64,000 nucleotides of DNA from Kitasatospora sp. NBC_01250 (lineage in GTDB: Bacteria; Actinomycetota; Actinomycetes; Streptomycetales; Streptomycetaceae), in NCBI RefSeq assembly GCF_036226465.1, contig NZ_CP108476.1:5828001-5892000 (forward strand), in the 5' to 3' direction. Shown here in pieces: positions 12,041 to 22,997 of this stretch. A model generated the notes under the pieces. That model did no database searches. It was not told the origin of the DNA and saw nothing but the letters and a program-made list of their open reading frames with translations. The position numbers were made by a program, and so were the translations under genes. Each line of letters begins with the position of its first letter. Position 1 is the stretch's first letter.

Positions 12041-13858
12041 TCAGACCAGGCTGTCGCGCCAGGCCGTGTGCAGGTCGGCGAAGCGACCGCGGCCGGCGAT
12101 CAGCTCGGCCGGGGTGCCGTCCTCGATGATCCGGCCCGACTCCATCACCAGCACCCGGTCCGCGATCTCCACGGTGGACAGCCGGTGCGCGATGATCACC
12201 GCGGTGCGGCCCGCCAGTACCGTGCGCATGGCGCGCTGCACGGCCTGCTCCCCGGGGACGTCCAGCGAGGAGGTCGCCTCGTCCAGGATCAGCACCGCCG
12301 GGTCGGCCAGCAACGCGCGGGCGAAGGCCACCAGTTGGCGCTGGCCGGCGGAGATCCGGCCGCCCCGCTTGCGCACGTCGGTGTCGTAGCCGTCGGGCAG
12401 GGCGGCGATGAAGTCATGGGCCCCGATCGCCTTGGCGGCCTGCTCGATCTCCTCGCGGCTCGCCTCCGGGCGGCCCACCGCGATGTTCTCGGCGACCGTG
12501 CCGGAGAAGAGGAACGACTCCTGGGTCACCATCACCACGCCGCGCCGCAGTTCGGCCGCGGCCAGCGAACGCAGGTCGACGCCGTCCAGGGTGATCCGGC
12601 CGGAGGTCGGGTCGTAGAACCGGGCCAGCAGCTTGGCCAGGGTGGACTTGCCGGCGCCGGTGGCGCCCACCACCGCGGTGGTCCGGCCGGCCGGCAGGGT
12701 CAGCGAGAAGGCCGGCAGCACCTCCTTGCCGGTGCGGTAGGCAAACCCCACCTGGTGGAACTCGACCGTGCGCCCGGTGGCGGTGGTGGCCGGCAGCGGC
12801 ACGGGGGTGGCCGGCTCGGCGACCGAGGGCTCCTGGGCCAGCAGGCCGGAGATCTTCTCCAGCGCGGCGGCGGCCGACTGGTAGCTGTTCAGGAACATCG
12901 CCAGCTGGTCGATCGGGTCGTACAGCCGTCGCAGGTAGAGCACGAACCCGGTCAGCACGCCCAGCTCCAGGCTGCCGTCGGTCACCAGGTAGGCGCCGAC
13001 CAGCACCACCACGGTGACCCACAGGTTCGCCGTGGCCCGCGAGAAGCCGACGTAACGCGCCATCTCCAGCAGGCCGTTGGCGTTGGCGTCGGCGTAGCCG
13101 CGGTTGAGCTCGCCGAACGCGGCCTGGTTGTCCGCCTCGCGGCGGAAGGCCTGCACCGGGCGGATGCCGTTCATGGTCTCGGTGAACCGGACGATCACCG
13201 AGGCGACCGCGGTGCGCGAGGTGCGGTAGACCCGGGAGCTGCGGGTGCGGAACATCCGGACCAGCAGCGTCATCGGCAGCACCGAGCTGAGCGCCAGCAG
13301 GCCCAGTCGCCAGTCCATCACCAGCAGGATGACCGCGATGTAGCAGACCGACAGGAAGACCGCGAGCAGCTCCTGCAGGCCCTCGTTGAGCAGTTCGCGC
13401 AGGGTGTCCACGTCGCTGGTGCCGCGCGAGATGATCCGGCCGGAGGTGTAGCGCTCGTGGAAGTCCAGGCCGAGCCGCTGGGCGTGCCGGAAGATCCGGG
13501 TGCGCAGTTCGAGCAGCACGTCCTGGTTGAGCCGCCCGGAGACCCGGATGAAGGCGCGCTGCAGCAGCGTGCTGAGCGCGGCGCAGCCCAGGTAGCCGGC
13601 GGTGACAGCGATCAGCGGGCCGCTGTCGTGGTGGCGCAGCGCCGGGATGGCCCGGTCGATGGCCAGCGACACCAGCAGCGGACCGGACTGCAGCGCGGCC
13701 TGCTGGAGCAGGATCATCATGACCCCGGTCAGCACCCGGCGCCGGTGCGGGGCGAGCAGCGAGCGCAGCAGGGCGGCGGAGGCGCCGGGCGGGACGGGGA
13801 TCTCCTCGTCCTCGGCGACCGGCAGCTCGTCGGCCTCGGGGGCGGCAGTGGTGGTCAT
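12041..13858 (-). CDS. ABC exporter half-transporter, second subunit
   Basis: Fused membrane/ATPase subunit, 605 residues: six-helix membrane domain about residues 30-330, then the nucleotide-binding domain. Walker A is GATGAGKS. Walker B ILDEATS has the catalytic glutamate E527, and the H-loop is IIAHRLS. The signature motif is ISAGQ instead of LSGGQ. Its ATG overlaps the stop of the upstream subunit as ATGA, so the two are made together and very likely pair as a heterodimer. The substrate cannot be told; relatives export drugs, lipids or peptides. A longer open frame running upstream to 14539 is only out-of-register read-through of the neighbour. Confidence 0.92.
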   Translation of the reverse strand: MTTTAAPEADELPVAEDEEIPVPPGASAALLRSLLAPHRRRVLTGVMMILLQQAALQSGPLLVSLAIDRAIPALRHHDSGPLIAVTAGYLGCAALSTLLQRAFIRVSGRLNQDVLLELRTRIFRHAQRLGLDFHERYTSGRIISRGTSDVDTLRELLNEGLQELLAVFLSVCYIAVILLVMDWRLGLLALSSVLPMTLLVRMFRTRSSRVYRTSRTAVASVIVRFTETMNGIRPVQAFRREADNQAAFGELNRGYADANANGLLEMARYVGFSRATANLWVTVVVLVGAYLVTDGSLELGVLTGFVLYLRRLYDPIDQLAMFLNSYQSAAAALEKISGLLAQEPSVAEPATPVPLPATTATGRTVEFHQVGFAYRTGKEVLPAFSLTLPAGRTTAVVGATGAGKSTLAKLLARFYDPTSGRITLDGVDLRSLAAAELRRGVVMVTQESFLFSGTVAENIAVGRPEASREEIEQAAKAIGAHDFIAALPDGYDTDVRKRGGRISAGQRQLVAFARALLADPAVLILDEATSSLDVPGEQAVQRAMRTVLAGRTAVIIAHRLSTVEIADRVLVMESGRIIEDGTPAELIAGRGRFADLHTAWRDSLV

Positions 13859-15657
13859 CGGGTCACACTCGCTTCCAGCGCGTTTTCGCCGGACATCAGT
13901 TCGCGGTACTCGGGACAGGTCTCCAGCAGCCGCTGGTGGGTGCCGACCGCCAGGATCCGGCCCTCGGCCAGCACCGCGACCCGGTCGGCCAGCAGCACCG
14001 TGCTCGGCCGGTGCGCCACCACCAGCGCGGTGGTGTCGCCGAGCACCTCGCGCAGGGCCCGTTCGACCAGCGCCTCGGTGTGCACGTCCAGCGCGGAGAG
14101 CGGGTCGTCCAGCACCAGGAACTCCGGCGAGCCGACCACCGCGCGGGCCAGCGCCAGGCGCTGGCGCTGGCCGCCGGACAGGCTCAGGCCCTGCTCGCCG
14201 ACCTCGGTGTCCACGCCCTTGGGCAGCTGGTGCACGAAGCCGGCCTGGGCGGTGGCCAGCGCCCGCTCCAACTGCTCCGGGCCGGCGCCGGGCGCGCCCA
14301 TCAGCACGTTCTCGCGCACGGTGGCGGAGAACAGTGTCGGCTCCTCGAAGGCGACCGAGACCAGCTCGCGCAGCCGGGGCAGCGGCAGGTGGGCGGTGTC
14401 CTGGCCGTCCACCGTGATGGTGCCGGCGGTGGCCTCGTAGAGCCGGGGGAGCAGCGCGGTCAGCGTGGTCTTGCCGCTGCCGGTGGCGCCGACCAGCGCC
14501 ATCGTCTCGCCGCGCCGGATGTGCAGGTCGATGCCGCACAGCAGGTCGGGGCTGTCGGCGGGCGCGTCGGGGTAGCGGAAGCGGACACCGCTGAAGCGGA
14601 TGCCGTCACCCGCGGGGCCGGGCGCCGCCGGTTCGGGCTCGGGCTGCTCGGGGGTGTCGAGCACGTCGAAGAGCCGGTCGGCGGCGGTGCCCGCCTCGTT
14701 GCTGTAGGCCAGCAGCCAGCCCAGCGACTCCACCGGCCAGCGCAGCGCCAGTGCGGTGGACAGGAAGGCGACCAGGGTGCCGGCGCTCAGCTCGTCGTGG
14801 GCCACCAGCACCGATCCGACGGCCAGTGCGCTGCCCAGGGCCAGCTCGGGCAGACCGACGATGACCGCCCACAGGTCGGCCAGCATCCAGGCCTTGCGCA
14901 GTTCGGTGCCGCGCAGCAGCTCGGCCCGCTCGGCGAAGTGCCGGGCCATGGTGCGCTGGCGGCCGAAGGACTTGAGGATCCGGATGCCGAGCACCGACTC
15001 CTCCAGCACCGTGGCGAGGTCGCCGTTCTGGTCCTGGGCGGTCCGGGCGGCGGCCGAGTAGCGGGCCTCGAAGTGCGTGCAGATGAGGATCAGCGGCACC
15101 GCGGGGACCAGCGCGATCAGGCCCAGCCGCCAGTCCAGCAGCAGCATCAGCACCGAACCGGCGAGGAAGGTCAGGGTGTTGACGACCAGGAAGACCAGCG
15201 GGAAGGCCAGGAAGAGCCGCAGGGTGTACAGGTCCGAGGTGGCCCGGGAGAGCAGCTGGCCGGAGGGCCAGCGGTCGTGGAAGGAGACCGGCAGGCGCTG
15301 CAGCTTGGCGTACAGGTCGCTGCGCATGGCGGCCTCGACCCGGGCCAGCGGGCGGGCGATCAGCACCCGGCGCAGCCCGAAGAGGCCGGCCTCGGCGGCG
15401 CCGAGCAGCAGCAGGAGTCCGATCAGCGGCCAGAGCGCGGCCTGGTCGTGGTGGCCGATCGGGCCGTCCACGATCCGGCCCAGCACGAGCGGCACCACCA
15501 GGACCGCGCCGGAGGCGATCAGGGCGGCGGCCACCGCGCCGACGAGGTACCAGCGGATGGGGTACGCGTAGGGCTTGAGCCTGAGCAGCGAGCGCACCGT
15601 GGACCTGTCGGGCCGGTCGGTGGGCGGCTGATGCGGGGGTGCAGCGTTCTCGGCCAT
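13855..15657 (-). CDS. ABC exporter half-transporter, first subunit
   Basis: 600 residues: membrane domain about residues 25-330, nucleotide-binding domain with Walker A GATGSGKT, canonical signature LSLSGGQRQ, and H-loop VVAHRPS. Walker B reads LVLDDPLSALD, so the catalytic glutamate is replaced by D518. With the altered signature of the partner this makes one of the two ATP sites degenerate, as in asymmetric heterodimeric exporters. ATG 15657 was chosen over ATG 15687 because a TACGCT box ends exactly 7 nt upstream (leaderless start); the longer form would add ten residues and has only a weak ribosome site. Confidence 0.9.
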   Translation of the reverse strand: MAENAAPPHQPPTDRPDRSTVRSLLRLKPYAYPIRWYLVGAVAAALIASGAVLVVPLVLGRIVDGPIGHHDQAALWPLIGLLLLLGAAEAGLFGLRRVLIARPLARVEAAMRSDLYAKLQRLPVSFHDRWPSGQLLSRATSDLYTLRLFLAFPLVFLVVNTLTFLAGSVLMLLLDWRLGLIALVPAVPLILICTHFEARYSAAARTAQDQNGDLATVLEESVLGIRILKSFGRQRTMARHFAERAELLRGTELRKAWMLADLWAVIVGLPELALGSALAVGSVLVAHDELSAGTLVAFLSTALALRWPVESLGWLLAYSNEAGTAADRLFDVLDTPEQPEPEPAAPGPAGDGIRFSGVRFRYPDAPADSPDLLCGIDLHIRRGETMALVGATGSGKTTLTALLPRLYEATAGTITVDGQDTAHLPLPRLRELVSVAFEEPTLFSATVRENVLMGAPGAGPEQLERALATAQAGFVHQLPKGVDTEVGEQGLSLSGGQRQRLALARAVVGSPEFLVLDDPLSALDVHTEALVERALREVLGDTTALVVAHRPSTVLLADRVAVLAEGRILAVGTHQRLLETCPEYRELMSGENALEASVTR

Positions 15658-15664
15658 CGGGCCG

Positions 15665-15693
15665 AGCGTAGGCGGAGCGACTGACATTTCTCA
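15665..15693 (-). promoter_or_regulatory. candidate leaderless promoter of ABC exporter operon
   Basis: On the minus strand TACGCT (15670-15665) is followed by 7 nt and then ATG at 15657. A weak -35 would fall at 15693-15688 (TGAGAA). Confidence 0.5.
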
Positions 15694-15712
15694 TCAGGTT
15701 TTTCACACCTGA
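15694..15712 (-). promoter_or_regulatory. candidate operator TCAGGT-N7-ACCTGA
   Basis: A 6-bp inverted repeat, TCAGGT (15694-15699) and ACCTGA (15707-15712), with a T-rich 7-nt spacer. It lies immediately upstream of the predicted -35 of the exporter operon, about 37-55 bp before the start codon. The location suits a transcription factor site. No regulator gene is adjacent. Confidence 0.4.
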
Positions 15713-15748
15713 CGTGGTGCGCCGCCGGGAACCGGCCACCGCGGGGCG

Positions 15749-17929
<2,181 letters not shown>

Positions 17930-18247
17930 GCCCGCAGTCCTCCGAGGCCGGTCACCCGCGACTGTTACGGACGGATGTCCGCAGAGTGAATCGTTCCCTC
18001 GTGCCCCAGGCGGAATCCGATCGTGGACAGCGGGACCCGATCGGCTGGGCGCGCGGTGGGCACGGCCGGCCGGCCGAGCGGCGAACCGGGACAAATGCTG
18101 CCAGGGCGACCCGGGGCCGGCTGACGCGCTTTCACCTGTCGGCCACGACCCTCCCGCCGAAGATTCACTCAGTTGGCCCCGTTATCCTTGCGCGAGCGCG
18201 GACCCCCGAGGTGTGGTCCGGCGACAGACGACGAGGGGGAGCGCCCA
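17930..18247. other. 318-bp divergent intergenic region glgX / L,D-transpeptidase
   Basis: Holds the glgX ribosome site (GGAGGA) at the left, and GAGGGGGAG before GTG 18248 at the right. TATCCT at 18183-18188 is a possible -10 for the transpeptidase, about 60 nt before its start. No strong -35 or palindrome seen. Confidence 0.5.
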
Positions 18248-19522
18248 GTGGAGCCGGTTCGGGCGGCGGCAGCCGCGAGAGGGATGTGGACGGGCAGGGG
18301 GGCCGCTCGCCGGGCCACCGCAGCGTTGCTGGCGGGTGGCGTGCTGCTGCTGGCGAGCGCCTGCGGGCCGGACGACACCCCGGCCAAGGCCGGCGGTTCG
18401 GGCGGCGGCGGCGCGGCCGCCGGCGGGTCCTCGTCGGCCGCGCCGTCGGCCGCGTCCTCGCCCAAGCTCTCGGCGGCCCAGCTGACCGTGACGCCCGCCG
18501 ACGGCACCCAGGACGTGGCGCCCACCGGGGCGGTCAAGGTCGCGGTGGCGAACGGCAAGCTGACCCAGGTCTCGGTGGCCGACAAGGACGGCAACGCGGT
18601 CCAGGGCAGCATCTCGGCGGACGGCCTGTCCTGGTCGCCGTCGGCGGCGCTGGCCGTCGGCATGCTCTACAAGGTGAGCGCCCAGGCGGTGGACTCGGCC
18701 GGCCTGCAGGCCGCGGTGGACAGCAGCTTCACCACGCTGACCCCGGCCAAGACCGTCTCCACCAACGACAACGTCTCCACCGGCTCCACCTACGGCGTCG
18801 GCATGATCGTCTCGGTGAACTTCAACAAGGACGTCAAGAACAAGGACGACGTCGTCAAGGGCATCACCTTCGAGGCCTCGGACGGCACCCAGGTCAAGGG
18901 CCACTGGTTCGGCAACCGCCGGCTCGACTTCCGCCCGCAGGCGTACTGGAAGCCCGGCACCACGGTGAAGATCCACTACAAGCTGAAGAGCGTGGAGGTC
19001 TCGCCGGGCGTCTACGGCGGCTCGGACCGCGACGAGTCGTTCACCATCGGCCGCTCGCAGATCTCCACCGCCGACGCGAGCACCGACAAGATGACCGTGG
19101 TCCGCGACGGCAAGACGCTGGAGACGCTGCCGATCACCGCCGGCAACGACGACAACCCGTCGTGGAACGGCACGATGACCATCGAGAGCAAGGAGAAGGT
19201 CACCCGGATGAACTCCGCGACCGTCTCCAACGTGGTCGGCAGCGAGTACGACGTGCCGGACGTGCCGCACGCGATGCGGCTGACCGATTCGGGCACGTAC
19301 GTCCACGGCAACTACTGGAGCAACGCGTTCGGCCAGTCGAACGCCAGTCACGGCTGCGTCAGCATGCAGGACGCCAAGGGCGGCGACGACAACTCGGTGG
19401 CCGGGAAGTTCTTCAACTCCTCGATGATCGGCGACGTCGTGATCATCAAGAACGCCAAGGGCAAGACGGTCAGCCCCAGCAACGGGCTCAGCGGCTGGAC
19501 GTTGCCCTGGGCAAGCTGGTAA
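18248..19522 (+). CDS. L,D-transpeptidase lipoprotein (copy 1)
   Basis: Predicted to make 3-3 peptidoglycan cross-links outside the membrane. 424 residues: lipoprotein signal ending LLLASAC, a Ser/Gly/Ala-rich linker, two Ig-like domains (about residues 80-300), and a YkuD catalytic domain with the H...SHGC signature. The nucleophile is C370 in SHGCVSM and the histidine lies in GTYVHGNYW. GTG 18248 was chosen for its strong GAGGGGGAG site; a later ATG (MWTGRG) would also leave a signal peptide. The next gene is a close paralogue, and stretches of DNA are identical between them. Confidence 0.9.
   Translation: MEPVRAAAAARGMWTGRGAARRATAALLAGGVLLLASACGPDDTPAKAGGSGGGGAAAGGSSSAAPSAASSPKLSAAQLTVTPADGTQDVAPTGAVKVAVANGKLTQVSVADKDGNAVQGSISADGLSWSPSAALAVGMLYKVSAQAVDSAGLQAAVDSSFTTLTPAKTVSTNDNVSTGSTYGVGMIVSVNFNKDVKNKDDVVKGITFEASDGTQVKGHWFGNRRLDFRPQAYWKPGTTVKIHYKLKSVEVSPGVYGGSDRDESFTIGRSQISTADASTDKMTVVRDGKTLETLPITAGNDDNPSWNGTMTIESKEKVTRMNSATVSNVVGSEYDVPDVPHAMRLTDSGTYVHGNYWSNAFGQSNASHGCVSMQDAKGGDDNSVAGKFFNSSMIGDVVIIKNAKGKTVSPSNGLSGWTLPWASW
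18995..19063 (+). repeat. 69-bp identical block, first transpeptidase copy
   Basis: Identical base for base to 20464-20532 in the second gene, including third codon positions. It encodes the segment around VYGGSDRDES in the second Ig-like domain. Confidence 0.9.
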
Positions 19523-19552
19523 TTCCATGAAAACCGGTAGCTGAGTGCAACC

Positions 19553-19589
19553 AATGGCCCACCTCGGAACGTTGTCGAGGTGGGCCATT
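19553..19589 (+). terminator. hairpin between the two transpeptidase genes
   Basis: AATGGCCCACCTCG (19553-19566) and its exact complement (19576-19589) form a perfect 14-bp stem with a 9-nt loop, 30 nt after the first stop codon. No U-tract. It suggests the two copies are separate transcription units. Confidence 0.75.
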
Positions 19590-19758
19590 CGCGTGATGGT
19601 CACCATTCGGCCGCGGATATCCGGGGGAGGGCATGAAGGCGGTCGAACGGGCGAAGGAAACAGGTGCGACAATCAGCCGATTTGTTCGAAACCGGTGCGG
19701 AACCGGGGGCCCGTCAACGACGTGTAGGCGTACGGGACTGAATCAGGGGAGTAGAGGC

Positions 19759-21000
19759 ATGCGCTCGATACGCGTGGGAGCGGCACTCGCCGTCGGCGCC
19801 ACCCTGCTGCTGGCCACGGCCTGCGGTGGTGGCAGCAGCAGCCCGAAGGCCGGCTCCGCGCCTGCCGCGGCGGCGGGCGGTGCGTCCGGGGGCGCGGCGG
19901 GCGGCTCGCCCGCGGCGCCGGCCACCTCGGCCTCCCCGGCGTCGAGCGCGGTGGTCGACATCGAGCCGAAGGACGGCACCCAGAACGCCGCGCCGGACGC
20001 GCTCAAGGTCGCGGTCGCCAGCGGCAGGCTGAGCCAGGTGACGGTGACCGACAAGAGCGGCCAGGCGGTGCAGGGCAGCATCTCGGCCGACGGGACCAGC
20101 TGGGTGCCGGCCGCGGGCCTGTCGGTGGCCGACTCCTACCAGGTGAAGGCCGAGGCCACCGACGCCAAGGGCGTGGCGACCACCGCCAGCAGCAGCTTCA
20201 GCACGCTGACCCCGGCCAAGACCTCGCGCAGCCAGGACAACGTCATCACCGGCTCCACCTACGGCGTCGGCATGATCGTCTCGTTCGACTTCGGCATGCC
20301 GATCCAGAACAAGCAGGCGGTGGAGAAGGCGATCACCTTCGAGACCTCCGACGGCTCCCAGCTCAAGGGCCACTGGATGGGCAACAACCGGCTCGACCTG
20401 CGTCCGCAGAACTTCTGGCAGCCCAACACCCAGGTGAAGATCCACATCCGGCTGAAGAGCGTCGAGGTCTCGCCGGGCGTCTACGGCGGCTCGGACCGCG
20501 ACGAGTCGTTCACCATCGGCCGCTCGCAGATCAGCACGGTGGACGCCGCCGCCCACACCATGACGGTGCAGACGAACGGGCAGACCACCGAGACGATCCC
20601 GATCAGCTCCGGCTCGGACGACCACCCGACCTACAACGGCACCATGGTGATCGAGGCCAAGGAGGGCACCGCCCACATGACCTCGGCCTCGGTGCCGGGC
20701 CTCAAGCCGGGCGAGTACGACCTGGAGGTCCCGCACTCGATGCGCCTGACCGACAGTGGCACCTACGTGCACGGCAACAACTGGTCCTCGGCGAGCACGT
20801 TCGGGAGCGCGAACGTCAGTCACGGTTGCGTCGGCCTGCAGGACGCTCCCGGAAACGCGGGCGGCACCGACACCCCGGCGGCCAAGTTCTACGCGGCCTC
20901 GCTGGTCGGCGACGTGGTGAAGGTGATCAATTCCAAGGGTGCGCAGGTGACCCCGGACAACGGCCTGAGCGGCTGGAACATGGCCTGGAGCACCTGGTAG
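19759..21000 (+). CDS. L,D-transpeptidase lipoprotein (copy 2)
   Basis: 413 residues with the same plan as copy 1: lipobox LLATAC, Gly/Ser/Ala-rich linker, two Ig-like domains and a YkuD domain with nucleophile C357 in SHGCVGL and histidine in TYVHGNNW. ATG 19759 has GGGGAG and TAGAGG just upstream; the open frame extends further to 19633 without a better start. Differences from copy 1 are concentrated in the linker and around the active-site loop (APGNAGGTDTP here), hinting at different substrate or timing. Arose by tandem duplication. Confidence 0.9.
   Translation: MRSIRVGAALAVGATLLLATACGGGSSSPKAGSAPAAAAGGASGGAAGGSPAAPATSASPASSAVVDIEPKDGTQNAAPDALKVAVASGRLSQVTVTDKSGQAVQGSISADGTSWVPAAGLSVADSYQVKAEATDAKGVATTASSSFSTLTPAKTSRSQDNVITGSTYGVGMIVSFDFGMPIQNKQAVEKAITFETSDGSQLKGHWMGNNRLDLRPQNFWQPNTQVKIHIRLKSVEVSPGVYGGSDRDESFTIGRSQISTVDAAAHTMTVQTNGQTTETIPISSGSDDHPTYNGTMVIEAKEGTAHMTSASVPGLKPGEYDLEVPHSMRLTDSGTYVHGNNWSSASTFGSANVSHGCVGLQDAPGNAGGTDTPAAKFYAASLVGDVVKVINSKGAQVTPDNGLSGWNMAWSTW
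20464..20532 (+). repeat. 69-bp identical block, second transpeptidase copy
   Basis: Partner of the block at 18995-19063. A second shorter identical stretch encodes GSTYGVGMIVS in both genes (around 18781 and 20251). Confidence 0.9.
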
Positions 21001-21032
21001 AGCCTGCGTCTCCAGCGCCCCTGCGGCCCCAT

Positions 21033-21082
21033 TCGCACCCGGTGTTCGACCGGCTTTCGAGCCGCGCCGACACCGGGTGCGA
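21033..21082 (+). terminator. nested hairpin after second transpeptidase
   Basis: TCGCACCCGGTGT (21033-21045) pairs perfectly with 21070-21082 (13 bp). Inside, CGGCT-TTCG-AGCCG (21051-21064) forms a second stem capped by a UUCG tetraloop. Probable terminator. Confidence 0.75.
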
Positions 21083-21159
21083 GCGTCATATGCCAAATGA
21101 ATAGTGATCGTTTCGTCATTGTCCGTACGCGGCTGCTTGCGAACCGCAATGATGGGCAC

Positions 21160-21744
21160 ATGGCGGGATGGGGCGAAGTCGAGCAGTCATCACATCTCGG
21201 GCCTGGTCCGGCCGCTGACCCCCTGCCGGGGTCTCAGCGGATCGGCACGGCGGCCCCCGCGGGGACGGCGTCCCGCTCCGGGCTCGCGGCCCTGGAACGG
21301 CTCTCCTTCTACGAGTTGGAGCGCGCGGTCCTGCCCCGGTTACGCGACCCCGCCGGCGAGGAGGAGGCGCGGCTGCCCTCCCGCGGCGAGTCCGGGCCGC
21401 TGGCCCGCCGGCTGGTGCTCTCGGTGCTGCAGAGCTGGGGGCTGCACCCGCTCCTGGAGGTCGGCGAACTCCTCACCGCCGAGCTGGTCGCCAACGCCGT
21501 GCGCCACACCGGCGGCCGCACCATCGGGCTGCGCCTGCTGCGCCGCCCCGGCTGGCTGCGGGTGGAGGTGCGCGACTCCTCCCGCGCGCTGCCCTGTTTG
21601 ATCGTCGCCGAGCCGGGCCTGGCCGAGTGCGGCCGCGGCCTGTTCGTGGTCGACACCCTCGCCGACCGCTGGGGCGCCGACCTGCTGCCGCGCGGCAAGA
21701 CCGTCTGGTTCGAACTGAAGGTGCGTGAGCGCACCGCGAACTGA
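21160..21744 (+). CDS. RsbW/SpoIIAB-like ATP-binding protein with TTA codon
   Basis: 194-residue histidine-kinase-type ATPase (HATPase_c), the class that includes anti-sigma factors and their relatives, abundant in streptomycetes. The N-box is ELVANAVRHTGG, the G1 region VRDSSRALP, and the G2 region GRGLFVVDTLADRWG. No DHp, receiver or membrane domain is present, so it acts in trans. Codon 61 is TTA (21340-21342), in PRLRD, suggesting bldA control. ATG 21160 starts MAGWGEV; an ATG at 21097 would add 21 residues. The partner sigma or anti-anti-sigma factor is not in this window. Confidence 0.82.
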   Translation: MAGWGEVEQSSHLGPGPAADPLPGSQRIGTAAPAGTASRSGLAALERLSFYELERAVLPRLRDPAGEEEARLPSRGESGPLARRLVLSVLQSWGLHPLLEVGELLTAELVANAVRHTGGRTIGLRLLRRPGWLRVEVRDSSRALPCLIVAEPGLAECGRGLFVVDTLADRWGADLLPRGKTVWFELKVRERTAN

Positions 21745-21752
21745 GCCGGGGC

Positions 21753-21778
21753 CTCCCGGGTGGGCTTCCCGGGTGGGC
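21753..21778. repeat. tandem 13-bp repeat
   Basis: Two adjacent copies of (C/T)TCCCGGGTGGGC at 21753-21765 and 21766-21778, followed by a partial third. Lies between the ATPase gene and the secreted protein gene. Function unknown. Confidence 0.7.
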
Positions 21779-21863
21779 TTCCCCGCTGTCAATCGGCTGT
21801 CGATCCGCCGGGGACAGCATGCGAGCCGCTGGACATCCCAGCTCTCGCCCAAGGAGGAAGCCC

Positions 21864-22919
21864 ATGGCACGGAGCATACGAACCCTCGCGAAGCGGGCCG
21901 CGCTGACCGGCGTCGGCCTCGCACTCGCCGCGGGGGCGTCCTTGACCTCCGCGGCTGCCGCGCACGCCGACACCACCCCCGGCGGCTGCGGCGGCCCGGC
22001 CTGGGAGAGCGCCTGCATCGGCGTCAACGGCAGCGGCTACATCACCGCGGACGCGTACACCAACTTCCAGAGCGTCGACCCCAACTGCAAGGTCGACGTG
22101 ATCCTCTGGGACTACACCAGCAACCGGCAGGTCTTCACCAGCTCGGCCACCTGCCGGACCGGTTCCCAGCACTACGCGACCAGCGTGCTGGGCAACCCCA
22201 CTCAGGGCCACGACTACAAGACCGAGCTCCAGCTGCACTGGACCGGCGGCGCGGCCTACGACTACCAGACCAGCCCGGACCTGGTCTTCGGCGGTGGCGG
22301 CTCCCAGCCCGCCCCGGGCGTCAGCATCACCATGGACACCTCGCAGGCCGGTGACCTGGCCGGCTGGGCGAGCACCGAGCAGTCCATCCTGCAGCAGTGG
22401 TACGGCCCGACCGTGAACCTGATCGACGGCGGCGCCTACCAGGCGCCCACCAGCTACCGGGTCGTCTTCGACCCGGCCTACAACGCGCCGGGCGACATCG
22501 CGGCGACCTACTGGGACGGCTCGGCGAACAACCTCACCGTCAAGGTCAACCCCGACTGGGTCCGCCAGCACCCGGACGACACCGGCTTCCTGGTCCACGA
22601 GCAGGTCCACGTGGTCCAGGACGGCAGCAACCTGCCCAGCGGCCTGGTGGAGGGCAGCGCCGACTGGTTCCGCTACTACAACTACCAGCCCACCAACCTG
22701 GCCCGCCCCGACCAGAACACCAAGAACACCTACCTGGCGGGCTACAGCACCACGGCCTACTTCCTCAACTACGTGGCCACGCACTACGACAGCAACATCG
22801 TGCGCGAACTCAACGACGCGGGCCACGCCCAGGCCTACCCCGTCGACAACGCCGACCAGTGGTGGATCCAGCACACCGGCAAGACGGCGCAGCAGCTCTG
22901 GGACTCGATGTACCAGTAG
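21864..22919 (+). CDS. secreted metallopeptidase-like protein (basic secretory protein family)
   Basis: 351 residues. Tat/Sec-type signal peptide (RSIRTLAKRAAL, hydrophobic core, cleavage after AHA at residue 35). An unrecognised Cys-containing N-terminal domain (about 40-145) is followed by a C-terminal domain resembling the basic secretory protein peptidase family. The zinc motif is H245-E246-Q-V-H249, and E263 in LVEGSADW is a likely third ligand. The family is known in plants and bacteria; the substrate is unknown. ATG 21864 follows AAGGAGG. A strong bidirectional hairpin separates it from convergent sdaA. Confidence 0.82.
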   Translation: MARSIRTLAKRAALTGVGLALAAGASLTSAAAAHADTTPGGCGGPAWESACIGVNGSGYITADAYTNFQSVDPNCKVDVILWDYTSNRQVFTSSATCRTGSQHYATSVLGNPTQGHDYKTELQLHWTGGAAYDYQTSPDLVFGGGGSQPAPGVSITMDTSQAGDLAGWASTEQSILQQWYGPTVNLIDGGAYQAPTSYRVVFDPAYNAPGDIAATYWDGSANNLTVKVNPDWVRQHPDDTGFLVHEQVHVVQDGSNLPSGLVEGSADWFRYYNYQPTNLARPDQNTKNTYLAGYSTTAYFLNYVATHYDSNIVRELNDAGHAQAYPVDNADQWWIQHTGKTAQQLWDSMYQ

Positions 22920-22941
22920 CACCCACGGGCACCCATGACGA

Positions 22942-22980
22942 GGCCCGCCCGGCCGGGAGGACTCCCCGGCCGGGCGGGCC
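22942..22980. terminator. bidirectional terminator between secreted protein gene and sdaA
   Basis: GGCCCGCCCGGCCGGG (22942-22957) and its exact complement (22965-22980) form a 16-bp all-G/C stem with a 7-nt loop between two convergent genes. Confidence 0.85.
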
Positions 22981-22997
22981 TTGTCAGGCAGTGGTGC

